NCBI RefSeq assembly: GCF_036013975.1
Contig: NZ_CP107904.1
Coordinates: forward strand, 6,535,001-6,599,000
Length of the DNA stretch: 64,000 bases
Reading direction: 5' to 3'
Source: Kitasatospora sp. NBC_00458
GTDB taxonomy: Bacteria > Actinomycetota > Actinomycetes > Streptomycetales > Streptomycetaceae
Shown in pieces: positions 26,462 through 33,926 of the stretch (its first letter is position 1; the number at the start of each line of letters is the position of its first letter). Below the pieces are notes generated by a model, which did not search any database, was not told the DNA's origin, and saw only the letters and a program-made list of their open reading frames with translations. The position numbers were made by a program, and so were the translations under genes.

Positions 26462-26576
26462 GCCCGGGGCCGGGCCCTCGTCGTACCGGACGGCTCCGGG
26501 AGCGGGAATCGTGGCGAAATGCCAGAGTTGGAGCGATTTGCGATATAGCTGGAGCCGTACGACGGGAGATGAGCCC

Positions 26577-27086
26577 ATGCCTGACACTCCGACGCCCGCC
26601 ACCCTGCACAAGAACCTCTCCGCCGGTCCCCACGCCGGAGCCTCCTCGGCCGCCGCCGGAACCGAGCAGGTCGGCGAGCGCGGCCGTACCGCGCTCGCCG
26701 TCGGCGTGGTCGAGAAGATCGCCGGGATGGCGGCCCGCGAGGTCAGCGGCATCCACTCGCTCGGCTCCGGCATCTCCCGGACCTTCGCCGCGATGCGCGA
26801 CCGGGTCCCCGGCGGGCGGGCCAACGTCGGACGCGGCATCAAGGCCGAGGTCGGGGAGAAGCAGACCGCCATCGACATCGCGCTGGTCGTCGAGTACGGC
26901 GTCGTCATCCCCGACCTCGCCCGCCAGGTGCGGGAGAACATCATCGACGCGGTCGAGCGGATGACCGGACTGGAAGTCGTCGAGGTCAACATCGCCGTCA
27001 ACGACGTTCACCTGCCCGACGAGCCGGACGTCGAGGAGGAGGAAGAGGAACTCCCCTCCTCCGGCCAGCGGCCCAAGCTGAAGTAG
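26577..27086 (+). CDS. Asp23/Gls24 family envelope stress response protein
   Basis: A 169-residue Asp23/Gls24 protein. The family domain spans about residues 38-150: GRTALAVGVVEKIAGMAARE, VSGIHSLG, IDIALVVEYGVVIPDLARQV and EVVEVNIAVNDVHLP. The last ~20 residues are acidic (EEEEEELPS) and then basic. In Staphylococcus Asp23 is anchored to the membrane by AmaP and relates to cell-envelope stress; a homologous AmaP lies four genes downstream. ATG 26577 has GGGAG nine bases upstream. It heads a five-gene operon starting about 85 bases beyond the disrupted terminator, so read-through from the IS or the enoyl-CoA hydratase gene could reach it. Confidence 0.88.
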   Translation: MPDTPTPATLHKNLSAGPHAGASSAAAGTEQVGERGRTALAVGVVEKIAGMAAREVSGIHSLGSGISRTFAAMRDRVPGGRANVGRGIKAEVGEKQTAIDIALVVEYGVVIPDLARQVRENIIDAVERMTGLEVVEVNIAVNDVHLPDEPDVEEEEEELPSSGQRPKLK

Positions 27087-27141
27087 TCCCTGCGCGGCGG
27101 CCCGCCCGGAACGGCGGGCGGCGGAAGACGAGGTGGAGCGG

Positions 27142-27333
27142 ATGAGCCTGGCCATCGTCGGCCTGGTGGTGGGAATGGCCCTCGGCTTCGCCGGTTACTT
27201 CGGCGGGTTCGCGGCGTTCCTGCTGGTGGCGGCCCTCGGGGTGGTCGGATTCGTGGTCGGGCGCCTGCTGGAGGGCGACATCGAACTCGGGGACCTCGGC
27301 GACCTGCTGCGCGGCCGCGACCGGCGCCGCTGA
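27142..27333 (+). CDS. DUF2273-like small membrane protein
   Basis: A 63-residue protein with two adjacent hydrophobic helices (LAIVGLVVGMALGFAGYFGG and FLLVAALGVVGFVVG) and a charged C terminus (RGRDRRR). Size, topology and place between two Asp23-type genes match the DUF2273 component of Asp23/AmaP operons. ATG 27142 is chosen with GAGGTGG upstream; GTG 27133 would add three residues. Its stop overlaps the next ATG (TGATG). It probably forms part of the membrane complex holding Asp23. Confidence 0.75.
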   Translation: MSLAIVGLVVGMALGFAGYFGGFAAFLLVAALGVVGFVVGRLLEGDIELGDLGDLLRGRDRRR

Positions 27334-27716
27334 TGGCGGCCGTCGTCCCCGTCCCCGCGCCCGCGGCCCGGGAGCCCGCCGCGCGCGGCCGGCTGCGCCT
27401 CGCCGACCGCGTCTACGCGCGGATCGCCGCCCGGGCGGCCCGGGAGGCGCTCACCGAGGCCCGGCGGGGCCGGGACGGGCCGGGCGAACCGCCGAGGGTC
27501 TCGGTCACCTCGACCGCCGCGTCCGTCTCGGCGGCGGTGTCCCCGGCCGCCGTCACCGTCCGGGTCGCCGTCGACCTGCCGTTCCCCGCCGACCTCGCCG
27601 CCCTGGCCCGGGCCGTCCGCGACCGGATCTCCGCGCAGCTCGGCGCGCTGACCGGCACCAGGGTCACCGAGGTGGTGGTCGTCGTCGAGCGGCTGGTCAC
27701 CGAGGGCGCGGGATGA
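27333..27716 (+). CDS. Second, short Asp23/Gls24-like protein
   Basis: A 127-residue protein. After a Pro/Ala/Arg-rich start it has RVYARIAARAAREAL and VTVRVAVDLPFPADLAALAR, then IGTRVTEVVVVVER-like strands, the alpha/beta pattern of Asp23/Gls24 domains in diverged form. Starting at ATG 27333 it overlaps the DUF2273-like stop by one base and its own stop overlaps the next gene by four, so translation is coupled. Paralogous Asp23 partners within one operon are common in actinomycetes. Confidence 0.65.
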   Translation: MAAVVPVPAPAAREPAARGRLRLADRVYARIAARAAREALTEARRGRDGPGEPPRVSVTSTAASVSAAVSPAAVTVRVAVDLPFPADLAALARAVRDRISAQLGALTGTRVTEVVVVVERLVTEGAG

Positions 27717-28381
27717 CGCAGGAGGAGCCGGAGACGCCGTCGGCGGACCTCGTGGGCACCGCGGAGCCCGAGGACCCCGGCGCGTCCGGCGGGCCCGGCG
27801 CCGCCGCCAGGGCGCCGCGGCTGCGGGCGCCCCGGACCACGGCCGCGGTGGTGGTCGCCACGGTGGTGCTGATCGCCGCCGTGGCGCTGCTCTACGACGT
27901 GATCGCCGTCCGCACCGGGCACGCCGCCCGCCGCTGGCGCACCGAGGCCGCCGAGGCCCTCGCCACCCGGCACCTCGACGACACCTGGGTGCTGGTCGGG
28001 TCCGGCGCGGCCGTGCTGCTCGGCGGCTGGCTGCTCTGGCTCGCCCTCGCCCCCGGGCTGCGCCGCTGGCTCCCGCTCCGCCCGCACGGGGGCACCTCCG
28101 CCGCCATCGACCGGTCCGGCGTGAGCGCGCTGCTGACCGACCGCGCGGCCGGTCTGCCGGGCGTCGAGCACCTGAGGATCCGGACCGGCCGCCGCCGGGT
28201 CCGGATCGCCCTCACCGGCCCGGCCGACCCGGCCTCGGTGCAGCGGCAGCTGCGGGACGAGCTGGAACTCGTCACCCTGGCCCGGCCGCTGCAGCTGGAC
28301 GTGCGGACCAGGCGCCGGAGCCGGCGCGGCTCCGGCGGGGCAACGGAGGGCACCGTCGTGGAGGGTGGTGGGCACGCGTGA
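27713..28381 (+). CDS. DUF6286-type membrane protein of the Asp23 operon
   Basis: A 222-residue protein: an acidic N terminus, a hydrophobic segment about residues 44-65 (AAVVVATVVLIAAVALLYDV), a loop, and a second at about 97-117. The C-terminal ~90 residues form an alternating strand/helix domain (GVEHLRIRTGRRRVRIALTG) and a basic tail. This matches the DUF6286 proteins regularly encoded between Asp23 and AmaP genes in Streptomyces. Two membrane helices plus a cytoplasmic domain suggest an anchoring or scaffold role. It overlaps both neighbours by four bases. Confidence 0.7.
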   Translation: MTQEEPETPSADLVGTAEPEDPGASGGPGAAARAPRLRAPRTTAAVVVATVVLIAAVALLYDVIAVRTGHAARRWRTEAAEALATRHLDDTWVLVGSGAAVLLGGWLLWLALAPGLRRWLPLRPHGGTSAAIDRSGVSALLTDRAAGLPGVEHLRIRTGRRRVRIALTGPADPASVQRQLRDELELVTLARPLQLDVRTRRRSRRGSGGATEGTVVEGGGHA

Positions 28382-29022
28382 GCCGGAGCACCGTCAACCG
28401 GGTGCTGGTGGGCGTGGCGGGGGCGGTCCTGCTGGCCGCCGGGCTGCTGGTGCTGGCCGGGGGCCTCGACCTGTACCGGCGGCTGGGCACCGACCCGCCG
28501 CACTGGTGGCCGCTCACCTCGCCGGACCGGCCGGTGGTCGGCGCCCGCTCGCGGACCCGCTGGGTGGACCAGGCCTGGTGGTGGCCGACGGTGATCGCCG
28601 GACTGGCCGTGCTGGTCGTCGGAACCGCCTGGTGGCTGGCCGCCCAGCTGCGCCGGAGCGGGCCGGCGACCGTCGTAGTGCCCACCCCCGGCACGCCGGG
28701 GCTGCGGCTGCGGCTGCGGACCGGGGCCCTGGAGGACGCGCTGGAGACCGGTACGGTCGCGCTCCCCGAGGTCGAGCGGGTGGGCGTCCGGCTGCTGCGC
28801 GGGACCGGGCACCTTCGGCTGCGGGCGGCCGTCCGGATGACGCCCGGCGGCGACCCGGCCGCGCTCGCCGAGCACTTCGAGACCGGCCCGCGCACCGACG
28901 CGCGGGTCAGCCTCGGCCTGCCCGACCTCCCCGCCGACCTGCGGATCCACGTGGTGGCGGCCAGGCCGGAGGTCACCAGGCGGCGGCGCCGCGGGCGCCG
29001 CCGCCAGCCCCGCGTGGTCTGA
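28378..29022 (+). CDS. amaP: AmaP-like alkaline shock membrane anchor protein
   Basis: A 214-residue protein. Two transmembrane helices (about 8-30 VLVGVAGAVLLAAGLLVLAG and about 64-88) flank a Trp-rich loop (PPHWWPLTSP, WVDQAWWWP). A cytoplasmic domain with repeated strand/helix elements (ALEDALETGTVALPEVERVG) follows, then a basic C terminus. This is the organisation of AmaP, the anchor that recruits Asp23. GTG 28378 overlaps the upstream stop by four bases. It is last in the operon; stem-loops at 29021-29041 and 29045-29059 follow. Confidence 0.75.
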   Translation: MSRSTVNRVLVGVAGAVLLAAGLLVLAGGLDLYRRLGTDPPHWWPLTSPDRPVVGARSRTRWVDQAWWWPTVIAGLAVLVVGTAWWLAAQLRRSGPATVVVPTPGTPGLRLRLRTGALEDALETGTVALPEVERVGVRLLRGTGHLRLRAAVRMTPGGDPAALAEHFETGPRTDARVSLGLPDLPADLRIHVVAARPEVTRRRRRGRRRQPRVV

Positions 29023-29059
29023 CCGGCCGGCGGAGCCGGTCGGAGCAGGCCGGGCCTGC
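29021..29059. terminator. Paired terminator hairpins between amaP and the SDR gene
   Basis: Two perfect hairpins: GACCGGC/GCCGGTC (29021-29041) and GCAGGC-CGG-GCCTGC (29045-29059), 20 bases before the convergent SDR stop. The first starts inside the amaP stop codon. Confidence 0.6.
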
Positions 29060-29078
29060 CCCGACCCGCCGGAGGCCC

Positions 29079-29852
29079 TCAGAGCCCGGGCAAAGCGCCG
29101 CCGTCGACCGGGACCATCACACCGGTCAGGTAGGAGGCGGCGGGGGAGAGCAGGAACGCGGCGACCCTGCCGAACTCCTCCGGAGTGCCGTAGCGGCCGA
29201 GCGGGATGGCGGCGCTGTGGTGGGCGCGGGCGGCGTCCGCGTCGCCGCCGAGCGCGTCCAGCTCGCGCACCCGGTCGGTGTCGATCCGGGCCGGGAGCAG
29301 GCCGACCACCCGGATCCCGCGCGGCCCGAACTCGGCGGCGAGCGACTTCGCGGCCATCGCCAGGCCGGGGCGCAGCCCGTTGGAGATGCCGAGGCCCGGG
29401 ATGGGCTGGCGGACCGACCCGGAGAGCACGAAGCCGATCACCCCGCCCTCGCCGAGCGTCCCGGCGGCGGTGCGGGCGAGCCGCAGGGCGCCGAGGAAGA
29501 CCGACTCGAAGGCGTCGCGCCAGGCCTCCTCGGGGACGGTGCTCACCGGGCCCGCCTGCGGTCCGCCGACGCTGATCAGCACGCCGTCCAGCCGGCCGAA
29601 CCGTTCGACGGCCCCGGCGACCAGCCGCTCGGCGGTCTCCGGGGCGGAGTTGTCGGCCACCAGGCCGTGCACCGCGTCCGCACCGCGGGCGAGGGCGGCG
29701 AGCCCGGCGACGGCCGCGTCGACCGACTCCCGGCTCCGGCCGCTGACCAGCACCCGGGCGCCGTCGGCGACCAGCTCGCGGGCGGTCGCGAGGCCCAGGC
29801 CCCGGGTGGCGCCGGTGACCACGTACACCTTGTCCTGCAGTCCGAGATCCAT
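29079..29852 (-). CDS. SDR-family oxidoreductase with altered catalytic residues
   Basis: A 257-residue short-chain dehydrogenase fold. The cofactor loop VVTGATRGLGLA (residues about 10-21), RSRES after the second strand (suggesting NADP preference) and the C-terminal SYLTGVMVPVDGGALPG are intact. Where classical SDRs have YxxxK, aligned through the following SLAxE helix, this protein reads ISNGLRPGLAMAAKSLAAE, placing Ser at the Tyr position and Arg at the Lys position. It may be a divergent reductase or a non-catalytic member. ATG 29852 has CAGGAT six bases upstream, suggesting a leaderless message. No obvious pathway partner. Confidence 0.8.
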   Translation of the reverse strand: MDLGLQDKVYVVTGATRGLGLATARELVADGARVLVSGRSRESVDAAVAGLAALARGADAVHGLVADNSAPETAERLVAGAVERFGRLDGVLISVGGPQAGPVSTVPEEAWRDAFESVFLGALRLARTAAGTLGEGGVIGFVLSGSVRQPIPGLGISNGLRPGLAMAAKSLAAEFGPRGIRVVGLLPARIDTDRVRELDALGGDADAARAHHSAAIPLGRYGTPEEFGRVAAFLLSPAASYLTGVMVPVDGGALPGL

Positions 29853-29864
29853 GGGGCCATCCTG
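29853..29864 (-). promoter_or_regulatory. -10-like box for the SDR gene
   Basis: Minus-strand CAGGAT (29864-29859), six bases before ATG 29852. One base off TANNNT; no ribosome site is present. Confidence 0.4.
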
Positions 29865-29935
29865 CCCGGTGGGGACGGGCGGGAGGTAGTGCGGACACGG
29901 CGGCGCGGACCGGCCGGGCGCAGGCGGCCCTGGCG

Positions 29936-29961
29936 TTGACGCGGACGTCAAGGTCTACCGT
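29936..29961 (+). promoter_or_regulatory. MerR-type operator/promoter
   Basis: TTGACGCGGACGTCAA (29936-29951) is a perfect 6-4-6 dyad whose left arm is an ideal -35 box; TACCGT (29956-29961) may be the -10. A dyad at the promoter just ahead of a MerR gene suggests autoregulation of the merR-thioredoxin pair. Confidence 0.6.
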
Positions 29962-30009
29962 CGTTCCCGGCGGCCCCCGGACAGCGGCCGGAAGGGCGAG
30001 GATTCGGTC

Positions 30010-30453
30010 ATGCGCATCGGTGAGCTGGCGGAGCGGGCGGGGACGACCCCCCGGGCACTGCGGTACTACGAGCAGCTCGGGCTGCTCCCGGCCAGGCGGG
30101 CCGGCAACGGCTACCGCGCGTACGGCGAGGAGGACCTGAGGCTGCTGCGGCAGATCCGCACCCTCCAGGACTTCGGGTTCGGCCTGGAGGAGACCAGGCC
30201 GTTCGTGGAGTGCCTGCAGGCGGGTCACCCGCACGGCGACTCCTGCCCGGCCTCGCTGGAGGTCTACCGGAGGAAGCTGGCCGAGCTGGACGAGTGCATC
30301 ACCCGGCTCCAGGAGGTCCGCACCCAGGTGGCCGGGCAGTTCGCCCGGGCCGAGCGGGAGCGGGACGAACTGGCGGCGGGCGCCGGGGCCGGCGGGGAGC
30401 CGCCGCAGTGCGAGTGGGCCGCCCGGTCCGCAGTCGAGTGGGAGGAGAGCTAG
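30010..30453 (+). CDS. MerR-family transcriptional regulator
   Basis: A 147-residue MerR regulator. The N-terminal winged HTH is canonical: MRIGELAERAGTTPRALRYY, EQLGLLPARRAGNGYRAYGE, EEDLRLLRQIRTLQDFGFGL. A coiled-coil dimerisation helix follows (about 85-120). Cys are present (HGDSCPASLEVYRRKLAELD and PQCEW), which could sense metal or thiol stress, but no strict MerR metal-site pattern is seen. ATG 30010 follows GAGGA. A dyad operator lies 50-75 bases upstream. The thioredoxin gene starts four bases after its stop, so the two form an operon and redox stress is the likely signal. Confidence 0.88.
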   Translation: MRIGELAERAGTTPRALRYYEQLGLLPARRAGNGYRAYGEEDLRLLRQIRTLQDFGFGLEETRPFVECLQAGHPHGDSCPASLEVYRRKLAELDECITRLQEVRTQVAGQFARAERERDELAAGAGAGGEPPQCEWAARSAVEWEES

Positions 30454-30456
30454 GCC

Positions 30457-30789
30457 ATGGTGCAGATCGCGGGAGTGGCGCAGGTCACGGACGAGACGTT
30501 CGCCGCCGAGGTGCTGGCGGCCGAGGGGCCGGTGCTGGTGGACTTCACGGCGGACTGGTGCCCGCCGTGCCGGCAGATGGTGCCGGTGCTGGCGGAGATC
30601 GCCCGGGAGGAGGCGGACCGGCTCACCGTGGTGAGCCTGGACGTCGACCGCAACCCGGAGACCCAGGCGGCGTACGGGGTGCTCTCGATGCCGACGCTGA
30701 TGGTGTTCCGGGGCGGTGAGCCGGTGAAGTCCGTGGTCGGGGCCCGGGCCAAGGCCCGGCTGCTGCGCGACCTCGCGGACGTCCTGTAG
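30457..30789 (+). CDS. Thioredoxin with WCPPC active site
   Basis: A 110-residue thioredoxin-fold protein. VLVDFTADWCPPC (residues 26-38) has the redox Cys pair C35/C38, and the cis-Pro loop VLSMPTLMVF is present. The usual thioredoxin signature is WCGPC; CPPC is a variant seen in atypical thioredoxins and raises the expected redox potential. It lacks a signal peptide and should act in the cytosol. Co-transcribed with the MerR regulator, it is probably an inducible disulphide reductase. ATG 30457 is three bases after the merR stop; its ribosome site GGAGGAG lies within the merR 3' end. Confidence 0.9.
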   Translation: MVQIAGVAQVTDETFAAEVLAAEGPVLVDFTADWCPPCRQMVPVLAEIAREEADRLTVVSLDVDRNPETQAAYGVLSMPTLMVFRGGEPVKSVVGARAKARLLRDLADVL

Positions 30790-30847
30790 GGCCCGTCGGG
30801 CCCGCGCGGGCGGCGGAGGTGACGGGGGCGGCGGCGGGTGCCCCGGC

Positions 30848-31645
30848 TCAGGCCGGGACGGCGACCGCGGCCACCTCGGCCTCGGCGGCCTCCTTGCGCC
30901 GGTCCTTCGCCTCGCGCCGGACCATCACCCAGAACCCGACCGGGATCATCGCGGTGAACAGCCACCACTGGATCGCGTACGCCATGTGCGGGCCGATGTC
31001 GGAGTGGTTGGGCTCGGGCAGCAGCTCGGGCTGGTCGGCCGGGGCCGGTGCGGTGGCGGTGAGCTCCAGGTAGCCGCCGAGCAGGGTCGCTCCGGTCTCC
31101 TTGGCCTGCTGGACGGTGCTGATCAGGTTGAACTGCCGGTCCGGCAGGCCGCCCCGGTCCTTGAGGCTGCCGCCGGCTGCCTCGTCGGCGCGCAGCCGGC
31201 CGGTCAGGGTGACCTCGCCGGTCGGCACGGCCGGGACGGACGGGTAGGCGGCGGCGGAGGCGCCGGACTCCACCCAGCCGCGGTTGACCAGCACGGTGCC
31301 CCTGCCGTCGGCCAGCACCAGCGGGGTGATCACGAAGTAGCCGATCTTGTCACCGCTGGAGTCGGTCCGCTTGCGGACCACGAACTCGTGCGCCGGGTCG
31401 TACTGCCCGGTGGCCGTCACGGTGCGCCAGGTGAGTGCCTTGGGAACCGCGAAACCGGGTGCCGCGGACAGGCTGTCGTACGGCACCGGCGGGTCGGTGA
31501 GGGAGCGGGCGATCAGCTCGTTGCGGTCCACCCGCGCCTCGTGGCGGTGCAGCTGCCAGAACCCCAGCCGGATGGTGGCGGGGATCAGCAGCACGGCGAT
31601 CAGCAGGGTGACCAGCCAGCGCCGGGAGAGCAGAAAACGGTACAC
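30848..31645 (-). CDS. SURF1-family cytochrome oxidase assembly protein
   Basis: A 265-residue SURF1 protein with an N-terminal membrane helix (about residues 11-30, WLVTLLIAVLLIPATIRLGF) immediately followed by WQLHRHEARVDRN, a family hallmark, and a C-terminal helix (about 220-242, YAIQWWLFTAMIPVGFWVMV). Between them is the extracytoplasmic domain with VLVNRGWVESG. SURF1 assists haem A insertion into the aa3-type oxidase. GTG 31645 is supported by TACCGT six bases upstream, giving a leaderless message; a longer frame upstream has no ribosome site. It is convergent with thioredoxin. Confidence 0.9.
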   Translation of the reverse strand: MYRFLLSRRWLVTLLIAVLLIPATIRLGFWQLHRHEARVDRNELIARSLTDPPVPYDSLSAAPGFAVPKALTWRTVTATGQYDPAHEFVVRKRTDSSGDKIGYFVITPLVLADGRGTVLVNRGWVESGASAAAYPSVPAVPTGEVTLTGRLRADEAAGGSLKDRGGLPDRQFNLISTVQQAKETGATLLGGYLELTATAPAPADQPELLPEPNHSDIGPHMAYAIQWWLFTAMIPVGFWVMVRREAKDRRKEAAEAEVAAVAVPA

Positions 31646-31657
31646 ATGGGCACGGTA
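31646..31657 (-). promoter_or_regulatory. -10 box for a leaderless SURF1 transcript
   Basis: Minus-strand TACCGT (31657-31652) is six bases before GTG 31645. Confidence 0.5.
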
Positions 31658-31676
31658 CGCCCACCTCACAACCCGC

Positions 31677-32675
31677 TCACGCACCGGGGTGCGGGGCGAC
31701 CTCGCGCAGCAGCTGGAGGAAGGCGTCCTCGCCGACTACGGGGGTGCCGACCTCGCGGGCCTTGCGGGCCTTGCCGCTCCAGCTGCCCGGCTCGTTGGTG
31801 ACCAGCAGGCTGGTGAGCCGGCTCACGGAGGTGGCGATGTGCAGTCCGGCCTCGGCGGCGCGGTCCTCCAGCAGCTCGCGGTCGGTGGAGGTGTCGCCGG
31901 TGAACGCCACCCGCATCCCCTGGACCAGCGGCTTGCCGTCCTCCCAGCGCCCGGGGTTCGGGTACGGGCAGGCGGGGCGCTTGCGGGCCTGGCGGTAGGC
32001 GGCGCCGGTCCAGTTGCCGCGGGCGGGGGAGGCGGGCTGGTCGTCGCCGAGGTCGGTGACGGCCACGCAGGCCTGCAGCGGCAGCGGGACGCCGCCCTGG
32101 CGGGCCAGGTGCAGGCTGGGGCGGAACGCCTCGGCGAGCACCCGGGCGTCGTCCAGCGCGTTGTGCGCCTGCTGCTGGAGGACGCCGAAGTACTGGGCGA
32201 GCGAGGACAGCTTGCCGTTGGGCAGCGGCAGCCGCAGGTCGCGGGCCAGCACCATGGTGCAGATCCGCTGGTCGACCGGGGCGCGCAGACCGGCCCGGGA
32301 GAACTCGCGGGAGATCATGTTCCAGTCGAAGAGCGCGTTGTGGGCGACCATGACCCGGCCGCGCAGCCGCTCGGCGAACTCCTCGGCGATCTCCGGGAAG
32401 GTGGGCGCGGCGGTCAGCAGGTCGCTGGTGAGGCCGTGGATCCAGACCGGCCCGGGGTCGCGCTCCGGGTTGACCAGCGTGTACCAGTGGTCGGTGACGG
32501 TGCCGTCCTCGTCCAGCTGGTAGACGCCCGCCGAGATGACGCGGTCCGTGCGGCCGAGGCCGGTGGTCTCGACGTCCACCACCGCGAAGCCCTCGGCGGG
32601 GGCGGCGGAGCGCTGGGCCGGGACGGGAGCCGTCCGCGGTACCGCGCCGGGCGTCTCGGGCTGGATCGCGTACAT
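31677..32675 (-). CDS. DEDDh 3'-5' exonuclease with C-terminal BRCT domain
   Basis: A 332-residue protein. The exonuclease domain (about residues 35-200) has FAVVDVETTGLG (first Asp/Glu of DEDD), VMVAHNALFDWNMI (second acidic motif) and QQAHNALDDARVLAEAF (HNALDD with the catalytic His), so it belongs to the DnaQ/epsilon-like DEDDh class. After a linker, residues about 245-330 form a BRCT domain (GMRVAFTGDTSTDRELLEDR, ending AFLQLLREV). Such fusions occur in actinomycetes and probably act in DNA repair. ATG 32675 is preferred over a longer frame because TATTCT sits eight bases upstream. Confidence 0.85.
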   Translation of the reverse strand: MYAIQPETPGAVPRTAPVPAQRSAAPAEGFAVVDVETTGLGRTDRVISAGVYQLDEDGTVTDHWYTLVNPERDPGPVWIHGLTSDLLTAAPTFPEIAEEFAERLRGRVMVAHNALFDWNMISREFSRAGLRAPVDQRICTMVLARDLRLPLPNGKLSSLAQYFGVLQQQAHNALDDARVLAEAFRPSLHLARQGGVPLPLQACVAVTDLGDDQPASPARGNWTGAAYRQARKRPACPYPNPGRWEDGKPLVQGMRVAFTGDTSTDRELLEDRAAEAGLHIATSVSRLTSLLVTNEPGSWSGKARKAREVGTPVVGEDAFLQLLREVAPHPGA

Positions 32676-32857
32676 GGTCCAACAGAATAAGGCCCGCGGG
32701 CGGTGGTGGACCGCGATACGGGTGGGGCCGGGGCGCTCGGAATGATGGACGGGGCCGGTCGGAATAGAGTGGGCGGAGTATTCGTCGTACATCTGGTCGA
32801 ATATCTGCCGGCCGCCCGCAGCACCCCCGCGGGCGCCTCTCCGAAGGACGAACCCTC
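32676..32857. promoter_or_regulatory. Divergent promoters of exonuclease and alcohol dehydrogenase genes
   Basis: Minus-strand TATTCT (32689-32684) is a -10 eight bases ahead of the exonuclease start. Toward the dehydrogenase, TATTCG-N13-CGAATA (32779-32803) is an inverted repeat that could be an operator, in an AT-richer pocket. Confidence 0.45.
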
Positions 32858-33901
32858 ATGCGCGCCACCGTGATCCACGGCCCCAACGACATCCGGATCG
32901 AGCAGGTGCCGGACCCGGTCGTCCAGCAGCCGACCGACGCCGTGGTGCGGGTGGTGAACGCCTGCATCTGCGGCAGCGACCTGTGGGCGTACCGCGGTGT
33001 CGCGGCGCGGGTCGCCGGGCAGCGGATCGGGCACGAGTTCCTGGGCGTGGTCGAGGAGACGGGCGCCGAGGTGCGCGGCTTCAAGGCCGGAGACCTGGTG
33101 CTGGCGCCGTTCGTCTGGTCGGACGGCACCTGTGACTTCTGTCGCGAAGGGCTGCAGACCTCCTGCCCGCACGGCGGCTTCTGGGGCCAGGTCGGCTCGG
33201 ACGGCGGGCAGGGCGAGGCGGTGCGCGTCCCGTTCGCGGACGGCACGCTGGTGCAGCTGCCCAAGGAGGCGCAGGGTGACGAGAAGCTGCTGCCGGGCCT
33301 GCTGGCGCTCTCCGACGTGATGGCGACCGGGCACCACGCCGCCGTCTCCGCGCGGGTCCGGCCGGGCTCCACGGTGGCGGTGGTCGGCGACGGCGCGGTG
33401 GGCCTGTGCGGCGTGCTGGCCGCGCACCGGCTCGGCGCCGGGCGGATCATCGCGCTCGGCCGGCACACCGCCCGGACCGACCTGGCCCGGCGGTTCGGGG
33501 CCACCGACGTGGTGGCGGAGCGCGGCGAGGCGGCGATCGAGGCGGTCCGGGAGCTGACCGGCGGGCAGGGCGCGCACGCCGTGCTAGAGGCGGTCGGCAC
33601 CGAGGAGTCGATGCGCACCGCCGTCTCGATCGCCCGGGACGGCGGCGCGGTCGGCTACGTGGGTGTGCCGCACGGGGGCAGCGCCGGCGTCGACATCGGT
33701 CAGATGTTCGGCCGAAACGTTTCGCTGAACGGCGGGGTCGCGCCGGCCCGCGCGTACATCCCGGAGCTGCTGCCGGACGTCCTCTCCGGCGCCATCGAGC
33801 CCGGTCTGGTGTTCGATCGCACGGTGGACCTGGACGGCGTTCCGGATGGTTACCGGGCGATGGACGACCGTTCGGCGCTGAAGGTGCGTATCGCCTTCTG
33901 A
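32858..33901 (+). CDS. Zinc-dependent alcohol dehydrogenase family protein
   Basis: A 347-residue medium-chain dehydrogenase. NACICGSDLWAYRG provides the first catalytic zinc ligand and proton-relay Asp; GHEFLGVVEETG gives the His/Glu pair. The structural-zinc loop appears altered: SDGTCDFCREGLQTSCPHGGFW contains only three of the usual four Cys in a compact array. The NAD-binding fold carries TVAVVGDGAVGLCGVLAA. The substrate is unknown; sequence style resembles threonine-dehydrogenase-like or IMP-dehydrogenase-mislabelled Streptomyces proteins. ATG 32858 has GAAGGA ten bases upstream. It is monocistronic with a terminator downstream. Confidence 0.85.
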   Translation: MRATVIHGPNDIRIEQVPDPVVQQPTDAVVRVVNACICGSDLWAYRGVAARVAGQRIGHEFLGVVEETGAEVRGFKAGDLVLAPFVWSDGTCDFCREGLQTSCPHGGFWGQVGSDGGQGEAVRVPFADGTLVQLPKEAQGDEKLLPGLLALSDVMATGHHAAVSARVRPGSTVAVVGDGAVGLCGVLAAHRLGAGRIIALGRHTARTDLARRFGATDVVAERGEAAIEAVRELTGGQGAHAVLEAVGTEESMRTAVSIARDGGAVGYVGVPHGGSAGVDIGQMFGRNVSLNGGVAPARAYIPELLPDVLSGAIEPGLVFDRTVDLDGVPDGYRAMDDRSALKVRIAF

Positions 33902-33926
33902 CGGCGCCTTGTTGACGACTTCCGAG

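Larger units (their letters stand above)
24981..26462 (+). mobile_element. IS30-family insertion sequence, apparently intact
   Basis: Terminal inverted repeats lie at 24982-25008 and 26435-26461: 23 of 27 bases match, beginning TTGGGTTC and ending TCGCAACACC inward. Extending each by one C/G pair leaves CCC on both outer sides as a possible 3-bp target duplication, though the site is C-rich and the exact edge is uncertain. A single full-length transposase gene fills the element. The insertion is in a palindrome apex, in keeping with the palindrome preference reported for IS30-type elements. Confidence 0.8.
24940..26493. terminator. Terminator hairpin split by the IS30 element
   Basis: The arm 24940-24963 (including GGTACGACGAGGGCCCGG) is the reverse complement of 26470-26493 except for one base. 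Joining the flanks after removing the element restores further pairing (CCC with GGG, then GGGG-ACT-CCCC), a nearly continuous stem starting three bases after the enoyl-CoA hydratase stop. The element therefore lies at the hairpin apex and separates the arms by about 1.5 kb, which should abolish termination by this structure. Confidence 0.75.
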
